A stretch of DNA of 64,000 bases, from NCBI RefSeq assembly GCF_032854445.1, contig NC_088295.1, positions 54,975,249-55,039,248 of the forward strand. The letters run 5' to 3'. The stretch's first letter is position 1. Every line of letters starts with the position of its first letter. Below, piece by piece: positions 36,345-48,500 of this stretch. The notes under the pieces are model-generated. The model did no database searches. It had not been told where the DNA came from and was given only the letters and a program-made list of their open reading frames with translations. The translations under genes and the position numbers were made by a program. This stretch comes from Liolophura sinensis (lineage: Eukaryota; Mollusca; Polyplacophora; Chitonida; Chitonidae).

Positions 36345-36590
36345 AATATTTAATTATTTGACTTGCATTTTATGTCGTATTCAAGAATATTTGACTTATA
36401 CGACTGACCAGCATTATAGTTGGAAGAAATGGGCAGGGTCCGAAGGATACTCTCGGCCAGGTGGCTGGGAGACTTTTCCATGCATTATTGGAGAAAAGGC
36501 CAGTATTAAAACTCACAGCGATTCCATTGCAGGAAGGCCCCCGAGTCCTTGTGCTACACTAATCTGCCAATCAGCAGACCACAGATTATC
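36345..36590 (-). repeat. Degenerate near-full-length tRNA-derived SINE
   Basis: 'GTCGTATTCAAGAATATTTG', 'ACTTATACGACTGACCAGCA' and 'AACTCACAGCGATTCCATTG' are landmarks of the main SINE. The head region continues to about 36590. It is heavily mutated. Confidence 0.7.
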
Positions 36591-36623
36591 TTAAGGTAAC
36601 TTCGTACAACAAAACCACTATAA

Positions 36624-36688
36624 ATCACCTAACGGAATCCAGCAGAATTTTCTAAAATCACCTAACGGAATCCAGCAGAATTTTCTAA
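36624..36688 (+). repeat. Tandem duplication, 2 x ~32 bp
   Basis: Two adjacent copies of 'ATCACCTAACGGAATCCAGC' plus 'AGAATTTTCTAA' are present. Confidence 0.95.
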
Positions 36689-36789
36689 CAGGAAATCTTT
36701 AACAGATCGATCACAACACACATTGACAACTCTGACTACTCCTGCTACAAGACACAAAAAGACACAGAGAACCTATTAAAGTTAGCACT

Positions 36790-38475
36790 ACGCTTTATTT
36801 TTCTAAAAAATAAGAAAACTACTAGCCTAATACGGAGTATCCTAAGTAAGAATGGCAGTGAAATGAAGATACTATTTACACAGCCATATCCTTGATATTC
36901 ATACTACACTGTCATGTACTGGCATCATCACTGATACATCTAATTCATGTCGCACAAACAGAGCACATTCGATGGTATGAATATGGTTTTTGAAACACCT
37001 GGTGATAAAATCCTATCCATTAAAATTTGGTCACAAACAAATCTAGTTCCAAGCTGACCATTTACACCATTATTAATCCTTGTATGGTTCAGAAAGATGT
37101 GTGAAATGTAAACTCACTAACACACAAATTAAAAAATGTAACAAAAAATAGAACAGAATACACATGGGTTTAATGGACAATGCTTAGCAGTTAACTTTAT
37201 TTGTGCTAGCTCATGGTTCGACTAGTGTTTTTACTGACCACCACCAAGACACGACTGTATGTCAGATTGCTGACCACTGACAACTCCATCTGTAGCTAAT
37301 TTACTGTACTCCTGCTAGTTGTTAGATTGACTTGATGGCAGATGGGTAATACAGAAATATTTGGCATGACCAATTTTAATGACTTGTACACATACACATT
37401 ATAATACATGTGTAACAACAATATAACCAATGTAAATGTGTAGATACCTGAGATGGTTTGAAACAATTTACAGCACAGCAGTTAACATCAGTGCACATGT
37501 ACTTCTTGTTCCCTATGATACACGTTTTTTTCTGGGTTACATTATAGTATTTTATTCACAAAAGGTATCTACTGTACCTTATACATACCTTAAATATTTA
37601 ACCTTTTTGCAATTTTACTTGGTAATCATTAATGAATACTGTTCAAGCATAATTCTATATAGACATCGTTTTGAATAGGAGACTGCGTCCATATTTGGCA
37701 CTGCCCCTGTAATCTAATTACCACACTGAAGGCAAAATTAACCTATTATCATTCAAAAAAGATCAGGAATTAGGCTTTATCAAAAATTGTTTTCTCTCTC
37801 TCTCATTAATAAAATGATGGAAATCGTGGAATTAACAAGTTCTTGCTCCGAACTATGGATAAGATATGCAAAATTTCCTCAGATGACTCAAACTTACACA
37901 TTATTGCAATGGAATCTAAAACCAATCAATCAAAATCAGAATGTGTACGAATTTCTATCCTACCTCAATGGGAAATCAATCGGACAAATAATGGAAGGGC
38001 AATTACACGCCTAGTAAGCAAGCAATGTAATGGTGAATTTTGATTCTTCCATGCACTGCTACTTTTAATATAGTGAACATCTGTGGTCTGAATAAGATAC
38101 ACCATGGTTTGAATGATTTAAATCAAACAGTATCATTTACATGCAAATATGTAACTGTAAAACAAATGAAAAAAAACTTCACCTGATAAAATTTACCAGA
38201 CAGGCATCAATATGTAGTGTGAGGTGGTGGTGTTTAAACTATATTTATAACATGCAGAAAATGCTAGAACAAATTTTCTACTTTTGTGCCAGTTCCTACC
38301 CCACAGGTATGTCCAAAAAGACATTTAAAAAAAAGACAATATTCTGAGGCCTCAGATCTGGAGATCAAAAGGTTTAAAAATCAAGGTGTTTTATACACAC
38401 AGCTAGAGATGTTTTGTACGAAAAAGGAAATGACTAGACATTTCTTTAAAATGGTCCCCTAACAGTAAAGGGAGG
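36790..38475 (-). other. Probable 3' UTR of TSPO copy 2
   Basis: On the minus strand, AATAAA signals occur near 37550 (GTATTTTATTCAC on the plus strand) and 36794 (CGCTTTATTTTT). No coding exon of another gene is seen, so this AT-rich stretch is best read as a long 3' UTR plus flank. The exact end is not determinable. Confidence 0.4.
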
Positions 38476-40210
38476 TTAATCTGTACGGTCTTTGTTATCC
38501 TGCCACACACGGAAGGTTAGAGCAGTGGCGTATGTCACCCAGGCTAAATAAGGTGCCAGTAAATAGGTGGCTGTTCTGTTCACTGGATGGAAGGTAACCA
38601 TCGTGGCAACTATTGCTCCCCACAGGGTTCCAATCTCCAGCGTGGCCTGAAATAAAGACAGTTTTAATTAATAGAAATTACTATTTTTCATCAATGAACA
38701 CAAATTTCGGTTGACCATCTCTGATGCATTGAGGATAGACATTTACATGTGCTGCCACCCTTAAGCCGTGAATTAAATAAACTGATACACCAAACTGGAC
38801 AGTGTCAACTATGTTTAAAGCGTTAATATCATTTGGATTTACTTGATTTTTAATAAAAATAATAGCAACTTTGCAAAAGCTGCGACATCCTGTATTATTC
38901 TGTGTCTTGCCGTCAGGTCTCTCTTTACGTGAATGAGCCATGCTAATAAATATGATGCCCTTTACAGGATGTCAAAAAGAAAGACAGGATGTCAAAAAAA
39001 AAAGACAGGATGTAAAAAAAATTTAACCAAAAAACACACACAATGACAGACATACAAACCATCATGTAGAAGTCAAGTCCAACCACATGATCAAGTCACA
39101 GGAAAGCAGTAAATATTATATTCAGTTCAGAATTCTGTCCACGCTTACCAATCCAAGTTTGTGGGCTCCAAAAAAGATGGGTGTCCATGCCCAGTTGAGT
39201 GCAAGCTGTCCTCCATACAGAGCCAGGGGCAGCCTGGCCTCCCCATCAAAGCCCCCTCCATCTCTCCAGACCAGGTAAGAGGCGTAGCCCATGGAGGCAT
39301 ACAGTCCTGTCCACGCAACAGGAAAAAGCCAGTTTGGGGGGCGCCATGAGGGACGCTTTAGATGCTGAAATATGTGATATGTAGACATATTTCAGCTAAA
39401 TTCCACAAGAGAGGCATAATGATGAAATCCCAAAGCACACTAATCATTAATCAATCACACAAACTGTTGTTTTCAAAAACAATGCAATTAGTAAGTCTGA
39501 CTGACACAGGAAAATGAATTAAGCAGTCTAAACTCTAGCAGGTGTGTGGTTCATGCAGTATATACATGCACATGTTATTCATCAGCAAGGGAATGGGACA
39601 TATAAACATAATCATACTGTCCATACATACATATATACAATGCATTATTATTTTCATATGTATACAAGTCCATGACCTTGACCTCCAGCACATCTTTTAT
39701 ATTAGAGAGTGCATTTTTGCATGCATCACTGAGTTCTGGATAAAGCTTACTTACTGCACTTGACCTAAAAATTTGTTTATGACGAAGTTACTCCTTTTTC
39801 CTGATTCTGGGGATTATAGAAATATGTTCTGATCTTGGTCTAGGTAGTAGGATGATATCCTTGAGAAAAAAATGCAAGTTTCAGCACCAAAAGTAATGTT
39901 TTATTACTATTATTTGCCTTTTGAAATCAGATCCAAGAAACTCACTGAAGCACGCCATCCTTAGAAATGTGCTGTAACTAAACCTGATTTCTTACCCACA
40001 CTGAATTAAACATTAAGTTCTTTGGCATATTAAAACTGAATTGAAAACTTAGATAACATTTTTTTTTGTACTTTGACACAGATGTTTACACACATTTTGG
40101 TAACTTACCTCATACCAGTTTTCAATGTTTGACCTGGTGATGGACCCAGAGATGAATCCACCGACCGTGGGCACAAGAACAGCTATGGCTGGCTTCACAA
40201 AATCTGACAT
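38476..40210 (-). CDS. TSPO: Translocator protein (TSPO), copy 2, convergent with copy 1
   Basis: Coding exons in transcript order 40109-40210, 39149-39364 and 38476-38646 (stop TAA), all phase 0, give 162 residues. Exon structure and phases equal those of copy 1; one codon is added in exon 2 within '[11 protein letters not shown]'. Family blocks are '[20 protein letters not shown]', '[12 protein letters not shown]' and '[19 protein letters not shown]'. The CRAC position reads 'LTFRVWQ': the central Tyr is Phe and the basic residue is Gln, so the cholesterol-recognition pattern of copy 1 is not satisfied. Both proteins end in 'NKDRTD'. As in copy 1 the ATG follows an AG acceptor directly, and a matching untranslated exon with a GTAAGTG donor is visible at about 41369-41460. 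Confidence 0.97.
38965..39025 (+). repeat. Short tandem repeat, 3 units of ~20 bp, in TSPO copy 2 intron 2
   Basis: 'GACAGGATGTCAAAAA'-type units are repeated with A-run length variation. Confidence 0.85.
39766..39930. mobile_element. Diverged MITE fragment (CCCTAAAT family) in TSPO copy 2 intron 1
   Basis: 'CCTTTTTCCTGATTCTGGGG', 'TTTCAGCACCAAAAGTAATG' and 'GATATCCTTGAGAAAAAAAT' parallel the element at 44676-44880. Ends are degraded. Confidence 0.5.
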
Positions 40211-41368
40211 CTAGAAACAGCACAAAAAATACATAATAAAAATGAAGATTTGTCCCACAAGTTCTGCTATAATTAATGTCAGGTTAACCGAGAATGAAGT
40301 GTAAAAAATTCACATGAATTCCAGATTCGAACAGGCCTCTCTAAAATGAGTAAAAACCAGTGAGTTCCTTCCACCAGTGCCAAGCGAGGTCCTCATCCCC
40401 ACCCTCCCTGCACCCTGCTCCCTCCATAACTCTTTGCAGATGATGGGATGAAATAGTTTTATATATGTACACTACTTACCTATTAGCATATATTGTCAGA
40501 ATGTTAAATAAGAAGGGAGATCATCTTCACTTTTTATGACCTTTTGAATATGCATGTATTTGAAATTCTGACACACCTATTCATTGGAGTTTATACATTG
40601 ATCCTTTCCAGGTATTTTGTCAGACCCTAGATCTAATACTGACATTACAAGCCGACATTCTCTCCATCATAGTACCATACCGGAACTTATTTTACTTTAA
40701 ACCCGTGATTTAAAGTTTCATAAAACCAATAACTACTGATAATTTTTCCTGCTATGACGTGTATACCTACTTATACACTTCATTTATATATTATTTGATT
40801 AGTGTTTTATTCCTTGCTCAAAAATACCTACCAATGTAAGACTCATGCAATACTTGCATAAAGAAATACCAAAACATATTTTTCATATTTGGATATACTA
40901 GCGCCAATCCAAATACATACATATATAAACGCGAACGAAGTCATCTAGCGTTACCTTCATTAGCATATTAGGAATTAAACAGAGTCTTATGCATCAGTAA
41001 AAAAATCTACGTCAAAGCCATATACATGTAGGACCTACTGTGAACACCTTATATATCTCACAGTTTTCGGCCTTTTTGACATGTCTTATCAAAGAAACTG
41101 TCCTTGGTCATGCCTGGTGTAAAATTAGTTCAACAGTTTGTAGTGTTGCATGTAACAGTTTGATCTACGGGCCTACAACGTGCAGAATTTATTAACAGTG
41201 ATGTCGCCCGCCTCAACTTTTTGTACTGCTAAATCATTCCCTACTGTCAACTTTCCATAGTTTGCGAAGTTCAGATAAATTATGAATGTTCACAAAAGCA
41301 GCACATTATAAGGTACATCACAACTACATGCCGACTGTGTGGCAGTTTTACACTTATAGAGCACTTAC
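40211..41368 (-). other. 5' intron of TSPO copy 2
   Basis: This lies between the inferred untranslated exon and the exon that carries the ATG. I see no coding sequence, only AT-rich unique sequence. Confidence 0.4.
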
Positions 41369-41460
41369 CTTCACTGTTGCCTGTGGATCGGGCAAGAATG
41401 AGGGCAACCTGACATTGCATGGTCACATGATACATGGCAGCGAGATAATACTTAGGGGCC
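41369..41460 (-). other. Candidate untranslated first exon of TSPO copy 2
   Basis: On the minus strand the segment ends in 'GGCAACAGTGAAG' followed by the strong donor GTAAGTGC (41361-41368). Splicing to the acceptor at 40211 would place the TSPO ATG directly at the junction. The exon contains ATGs that are not in frame with TSPO. The 5' end is uncertain. Confidence 0.5.
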
Positions 41461-42078
41461 ATGTCATCTATTCTATAATATGCGGCGTTTTTTTTTTGTT
41501 CTTTGTTTTTTTCCTGTAGAGTTTCACATCGGCTTCTACCATTTCAACTGTTCACTCAACTGCTACAGCATCAACCTTGATTTGTATTGTATTGTAAATT
41601 ACAAATAAATTTTAAATTTTTTAAAAGTTAAATATACAAATTAGCCAAGGGGATATTTTTATGTGTTCAAAATAAAAGGCAAAGGCATGCAAATGAAAGA
41701 ACTTTCCACACAAGCCCTGAAAGACATTTTCACGCTTATTATCAAACACACACTTCTGACTGGACTTTTTTCTGTACTGCTAGCAAGGCAAATGTTCACT
41801 AAATTCCTAAACTGATGAGTGAAGACACACTTCTGAATTGACTTTGTCACCAACACTTTATTCATGAAGTGAAGTTCCCACAAAACAGTATATAATAAAA
41901 TATCTGCAACTATCGTATCTCAACACATGAAATTATAATATCCCCATTATATAAACAATGAAACACTAAGTTTAAAGAACGATCTATATGGCATAGCCTT
42001 GAGCGTAAAGAAATAGCTGGGTATACAGATAGCAGGGTTAAATAAACATGCATTACCATACAGGTGGTAATGATTTAA

Positions 42079-42225
42079 CATCATGTTCTCCCCAAAACAT
42101 TAATGGTAACATGTGCTCCCCTAAACATTAATAGTAACATGTTCTCCCCAAAACATTAATGGCAACATGTTCTCTCGAAAACATTAATGGTAACATCATG
42201 TTCTCCTCAAAACACTAATGATATT
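42079..42225 (+). repeat. Tandem repeat of ~30-bp units, 5 copies
   Basis: Units of the type 'CATGTTCTCCCCAAAACATT' followed by 'AATGGTAA' are repeated with substitutions and a 3-bp insertion in the last units. Confidence 0.9.
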
Positions 42226-44675
42226 AACACTGTACTATCTTGTTACATTTTGTATCATGTATGTTACAGATGTTACATTATAATCATCTGCTGGCAAAAA
42301 GCACTAACATTACCACAGTATTGTAACATCAAGTTACAGTCTATATCATTTATTCCCCAACACTTTTCATCAATTTAAAACAATTTCCACACACACCAGT
42401 ATATAAACAACATTGATTGTTCACTCGAACAGATTATACGGGTTTGTAAATCGACCGAGAAAACATCAACACAGAGGGCACCCTGTTACACTTCACAAAT
42501 ATGAATACCGGTACACAATCATGCGGGATACTTTCAATAACCAATGGCAAGATGTAAACATCTTTGTTTTCATTTGTTCCATATAACATATATTTACAAA
42601 TGTGAAATACTGATGTTGTTTCTTTATCCATTAACAAGATTTGGAACCATGACATACTTATAAACATTCGTACGATTTATGTACATAATCAAACACAAAC
42701 ATTTTCAAGAGAAATATCTGATTACACTATTATGAAGTAGACCAGTGGCCACTTTCAGCAGCCAATAACATGTACATTGCATGTATATAAATGTGTAAGT
42801 TGAACATACTATACTAATGATTTCAATAACTGTGTGGTATATATTAACTACTAGTGTTCTTTATACAGAAATCTACATGTATCAATTTATTTATGTGGCA
42901 ATAAAGAGAAGAGTAATTGCACCTTTTCTGACTTACAGTGAATTTTCTCTCATCCTCATCAAGAGATGCCTTTTTCCAGTGATAATAGTAGAAAAGAAAA
43001 AAAAAAAGCACTGTAGGTGTAAAACCTACTGAATTTAGTTATAAAATTTGGGGCTGCTTTGGGAAATTAGGAAAAAATCTACTCGTTTACAGGTGTATCT
43101 TATTGAATTTTCACTACCCATAAAAATATTTCGCTTTGTGTGTCACTTTTACTAAACTTCAAATTCATAATTCATATTTCCCATAGCAGTTTTCATATGT
43201 GATGTCTGCGTCATAATTCCACAGGGTAACATGATTTTAGGTGTTCAATAAAACTGATTCATGAAGGTTTGTGAAAGTGGGTCCCCTGTCAACTGTAAGG
43301 GCCTGAATTAAGGTAACACCGCAGCTTTTCTCGAAAATCTTTGAAGCATGTGTTACAATTATACAATTTATACATCATTCCGAAGAACAAAGCTATGCAA
43401 AGTAAAGATCTGACTTTAAGCCTTGATTCTCTTGCTCGATGAAAGGTCCTTGGAGAGAGGTCAAAGCCTATTTACACACTACATGTGCATTTCAACACAC
43501 GAACAGGCAATGTAGATATACTAGGGATCTCAGTTATATATTTATATACAACTATATGCACCCTTTAGCCACATTCCCATTACATAAAGCTATATGTAGT
43601 ATGTAATTAGAAGATAAATATAAGTATACGTATATACATATTGACAAGAGTCTTTTACAGAGATCACATTCTGATGTTCACTAGTGAATGCCTCTAGTGT
43701 CTGGGCCATTCAAACTGTACAACATTGAAAGTAATGTAGTATATGAAATTTGTTACAAAATCCTCTGTATTCTCATCATTAACATATCTTTACCATATAT
43801 GTTTCTGAGTTTCTGTTAAACAAAACTGTTACTGATCAGAGAAGAAGATATTTCTCCAAAGTTGGATACAGTTCCTGCTTTCATTTAGGGATCATTTTGA
43901 ATCTAAAAACTCTGATTAAATCAATTGTTTGGCTTTGAATTTTGAATTTAATCACAAAACATTTTTCACAACTTATATGTAGAGACAAATACAAATCATA
44001 CCAGTTTGTATATTTTATTTTGATAGTGTGCCTGTTTTCTTTGCATCTGTTTTATTTCATATTTAGACTGACATGATAAGTAGTACCATTATTAAGCCCC
44101 TAAATTTCCACTAGAATTATAGTGGTCGACCAGACATTAATATCACAGTATGAAAGATGTAAAAGGTGTACAAATAAAAAAAAAAAATTAATAATATAAT
44201 TCTCGATGTACGCCATGATTAAAAAAATTCATGGTATTTGAATTCAAATGATGCAAAGAGCCCACAGGAAATTAGAAATGCTGACGGTTCAAAGCATGAT
44301 AATCATTTGTGATACAATGCACACCTCTTAGCAAGACATGTAAAAAGTCAGAATTTGAAGTGAAAACTTAATGAATGACACAAGTATTTTGTATCCAATA
44401 ATGTTACATTTTATATGGCACTTGACTCGAATGTCTTGGAATGGAAGTGTCATAATAGTGCTGACAAGATGGACACATGCCAAGATGGTGCTGACTACAC
44501 AAGTGAAGAGTTGGAAATGCAGGCAGCCAAATACAACCACTAAAATGCTAAGAGAGAGTCTGGTAAACTGGAGCCATAGTTTTGTAATTTACCATATAAT
44601 GGTAGTTACAAATGTAAAAAAAGTGTACACTGGCTTCAGGCCACGCTAATTTAAGTTGTTGTTTTATAGGCTGAC

Positions 44676-44880
44676 TACCCTAAATGACCATAAATTTCGT
44701 CCATGACTAACTTGCCTATTTTTCCTGATTCTGTGCGTTCTATTTTTTAAGAAAGGTGTTTTGAGGTTTGCTCGGAACTTGGGAGGATATTCTACTGGAA
44801 AATTTGTAAGTTTCAGCACCAGAAGTAATATTTTGTGACATTTATTGTCCTCTAAAAATGCACTTTTGTGGGCAAAATAT
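44676..44880. mobile_element. MITE copy with TA-CCCTAAAT terminus
   Basis: The left end 'TACCCTAAATGACCATAAAT', 'TTCGTCCATGACTAACTTG', 'TTTCCTGATTCTG', 'TTTCAGCACCAGAAGTAATA' matches the reverse complement of the complete element at 46930-47087. The right inverted terminus is not clear. Confidence 0.7.
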
Positions 44881-45548
44881 CTTCTCCAGTGTAGGAGAAG
44901 GGTACAAATATCTGAAAATAAAAGCTATAAATCATATACACTTTACTGGAAATGTGAACATTGCCGGTATTATTTCTTGTTGAGGGCATATTTACATCAA
45001 CAGAAAGCTTTGACAAAAACAGGAAAATCATAAAAATATCAAGACTGGACGAAATAAATGGGTGAATTTTCACCTTTACTTTTCTTCCATTTTTGGATTT
45101 TTTGTCGGTCTGCCGGTAAAACCTGTCAGAGAAGGTTTACAATTCCATGTACAATATGCACCTTATAAATACATGTATACATCACAGTGCTGGTTCAGCA
45201 AAAGGTCATAGGTCAAGCCTACAGTTATCTACTGGACCAATTCGAAGCGAAGGTCTATGTTGTCATGGCAATTTGGCAAGGCATAATTCTCTGTTTCAAT
45301 GTGACTGAGATTGTGGACAGGCAATAAATAAGAATTAAATTCATATTTTAGAAATGTTCTAGTGCAATGAACATGTACAAGTCAATACTACTTTATGAAG
45401 TTGTTTAGTCCAAAACAACAAAATTACAGGCCATATTACAAGACTATGAGTGTACTTGAAATAATTATCTATTTTTCACCAGTCAAAACAAATAGTCCTC
45501 CTTTTGAGAACCTGGAATGAAGGAGTTAGAGAGACAGAGCTGTAGACT

Positions 45549-48500
45549 TTATTCGCCAGTAAGCACGGCTGTATTTGTGGCCGTCTGTTGTTGTGCTTGC
45601 TGTGGGGTGTTTGTCTCCACGGTAACAGTAGTTGGAGACCCACCATTTACAGCTGGTGGAGGTTGTTGAGTGGTGGGACTGACGGCTCCTTCACTGGAGC
45701 TGAAAACCAGAAAGGAACACATCAAGAGCATGTACTTCAGAAAGACAACATGAAACACTATTGATTTTTGACACTGGCCCCAATAGCACAGCTGGTAGAG
45801 CATCCGCTTCGGGAGGTGGTAGATCCAGGGTCAATTCTGGGTCAGGTCACACCTAAGACCTAAAAGAGGAAGTAACTTCCTCGCTTGGCCTCCTTCATCG
45901 GCATATGATTGTTAAGTACGACGTTAAACACTCACTCATTTATGTCTGCTGTGAGTTCAAATCCAGCTTATGCTGGCTCCCTCTCTCCGGTCGTACGTGG
46001 GAAGGTCTGTCAGCAACCTGTGGATGGTCGTGGGTTTCCCCCAGGCTCTGCCTGGTTTCCACCCACCATAATGCTGGCCGCCGTCGTATAGGTGAAATAT
46101 CTTGAGTACGGTGTAAAACACCCATCAAATAAATAAATAAATGAATAAATCATTTATGTCACACAACCACACTACACTGTTATAAGTTCCTGTCTGTCCC
46201 TCTCAAAGCTGGATACAAAATCCACAGCAGCTGGGTTTATTTATTCCTTTGTATGATCTGTGTTTTAGGCCCTACTCAAGAATATTTCACTTTTACGATG
46301 GCAGCCAGCAGTACGGCGGAAGGAAACCCAAAGCGATCCGCATGTTCAGTTCACTAAATAACTGAATCAATTCCACCACTGATCTCGCTTGATTACCAGA
46401 AATTTTCTAATTTGGATTCATCAGCAACCAATACATTTTTAGATTTGTAATTTTCTATTTTTGATTCACTGTTGCTGGAATTACCAAAACCACTATACAT
46501 CAATTACATGATTCTTGTTTTAACTTTTATTTGTTTCTTTGCCTGGTGTTTTATGCTTTACTCAGGAAGAGTTCTCTTCTAAAACTACAAAACAAAACAG
46601 TTAAAAACTTTGCAGTCCAATAGCTCCCTTTTGAGACTCACAGATGAAAAAAAAAACAGCACAAGAGGGAACTCACACATATGACTTACATGTACAAGTA
46701 GTATCAAACAGCTAACTGACTCACCCGTCCACGGGGCGGATCTCTGCAGGGGAGGTAACCTTGGAAGCTGTGGATGCCGAGAGACCGTTGGCTACAGGAG
46801 AGGCCTCTGCCCCATTTGACTGAGGCTCCACAGGAAACTCTCGTCTGCTACCCTCACTGCCATCACTGATAACCTCATCGTCATATATCCTATACCTACA
46901 ACCAACACCAGACATATACAAAGTAGGACTACCCTAAATGATCTCAAATTTCGTCCACAATAGAGTATTTTTAGAGGCATATAAATGTCACAAAATATTA
47001 CTTTAAGTGCTGAAACAAGACCAACTCCTCAGAATCAGAAAAAATGGACAAGTTAGTCATGGATGAAATTTATGGTCATTTAGGGTATATTCGGATTGTT
47101 GACCTTTCTTGGTTTTTATAATTGATAACCACTTATTAGGGGCATAGGTCCGACACCCATTTAGGGCTGGCTTATTAATACAAGAAGAAAAATCACACGG
47201 GGCAGACCTTGTCAGTACTCATAAAACAAGATGTAACAAACTCACGGTAGAAAATAAATACATGCACATGCAGATATTTTCAGGCAGATTTCTTAAAGAC
47301 GTTTAGGCTTCTTGTAGCATACAATATACAAATATTTACATATAAGCACCTTACCTGGGTTCCTTGTGACGAAAGTTGTACGCGTGGTGGAAGTTTGGTG
47401 AAGTTTGTGTAAACAGTTCAGGAGTAGGAGTGTTAACAAGAAAACAGACAAAAACACAGACAATATGGCTGCACAGGCAGGCTGACAGACACTGACCCCT
47501 ACAAAAATACATCAAGAGGCCAATAAAAACCTACTACAATTACCTAAATCCATTTTCATCTTCATATTCATGGTTTTCATCATCACTGTCCTCATCTGGA
47601 GCCACAAACACCACCTCCATCTCTATATCCCCTTGCTGTCCAACAAAAACAACAGGCATAATTTACACATTAACATAAGCAAGCCACATGACTTGTGACA
47701 GCCTTAATCTATGATCCAGCCCATGCCCATTGTACTGTTACAGAAACTGGACAAGAGCATACGGGATAACAAACTGCTAGTAGATCTATTTATTTATTTC
47801 ACTGGTTTTTAATGCTGTCCTCAAGGAAATCAAATTGCTTGGAGTAAACCAATGACCTTCCCTTGGTAGCTGACAACCCTCCTGTCTCCAATACCACAGG
47901 AGAAGCAGCAAGAGCTGGATTTGAACTCACGACCTCAATGGGCAAGGGCCTGACACTTGCAGGCAGGCATTACTTTAACATCTGAGTTAGCAAGGCCTGC
48001 TGTCGAAATACACTAAGCTGCATGCCAAAGACACTGACACAATCAAGACAATAATAAAGAATAATTATTACCTTGAAACGTGTGTATTTAATGGCATGTA
48101 ATTTTCAAGGCACCATACAAAGGGATATACCCTAATTCCTCAGCCTTTTCGCATATGAAAGAGCAACTTTCAGTGCAATTTATGAACATTTTTAACATGA
48201 TTTTGGAGACAAACTTACATTGCAGGGATTGACCAATTTGAGGGTTTCACAAAACTTACCACTTTATCAGTCTACATGGAGTAACATCTTCAGATTGTAT
48301 GCCAATAAACACCTTGCAAACATGCGAAAAAGTTGAAGAATTACAGTATCATACATAATTTTTAACGCCAAGGGGTTCTATCTTCAGCAGGAGATAAAAA
48401 CCTCTCTCATACTATTCACATTAATATGCAAAACTTCATAAATACACTTGAATAATTTTTTTTAAAATGTCTTATATTTTACACACCTGTTGAGATAGTA

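Larger units (their letters stand above)
41470..45548. other. Intergenic region between TSPO copy 2 and GOPC
   Basis: No gene recognised on either strand. It holds a ~30-bp tandem repeat at 42079-42225, a MITE fragment at 44676-44880 and AT-rich unique sequence. Part of it probably is the GOPC 3' UTR, although the only AATAAA seen close to the stop overlaps the stop codon itself. Confidence 0.45.

Noticed and set aside
39087-39384. Several plus-strand open frames over TSPO copy 2 exon 2
   Set aside because: They are antisense shadows of the TSPO exon; the minus frame carries the family signature.
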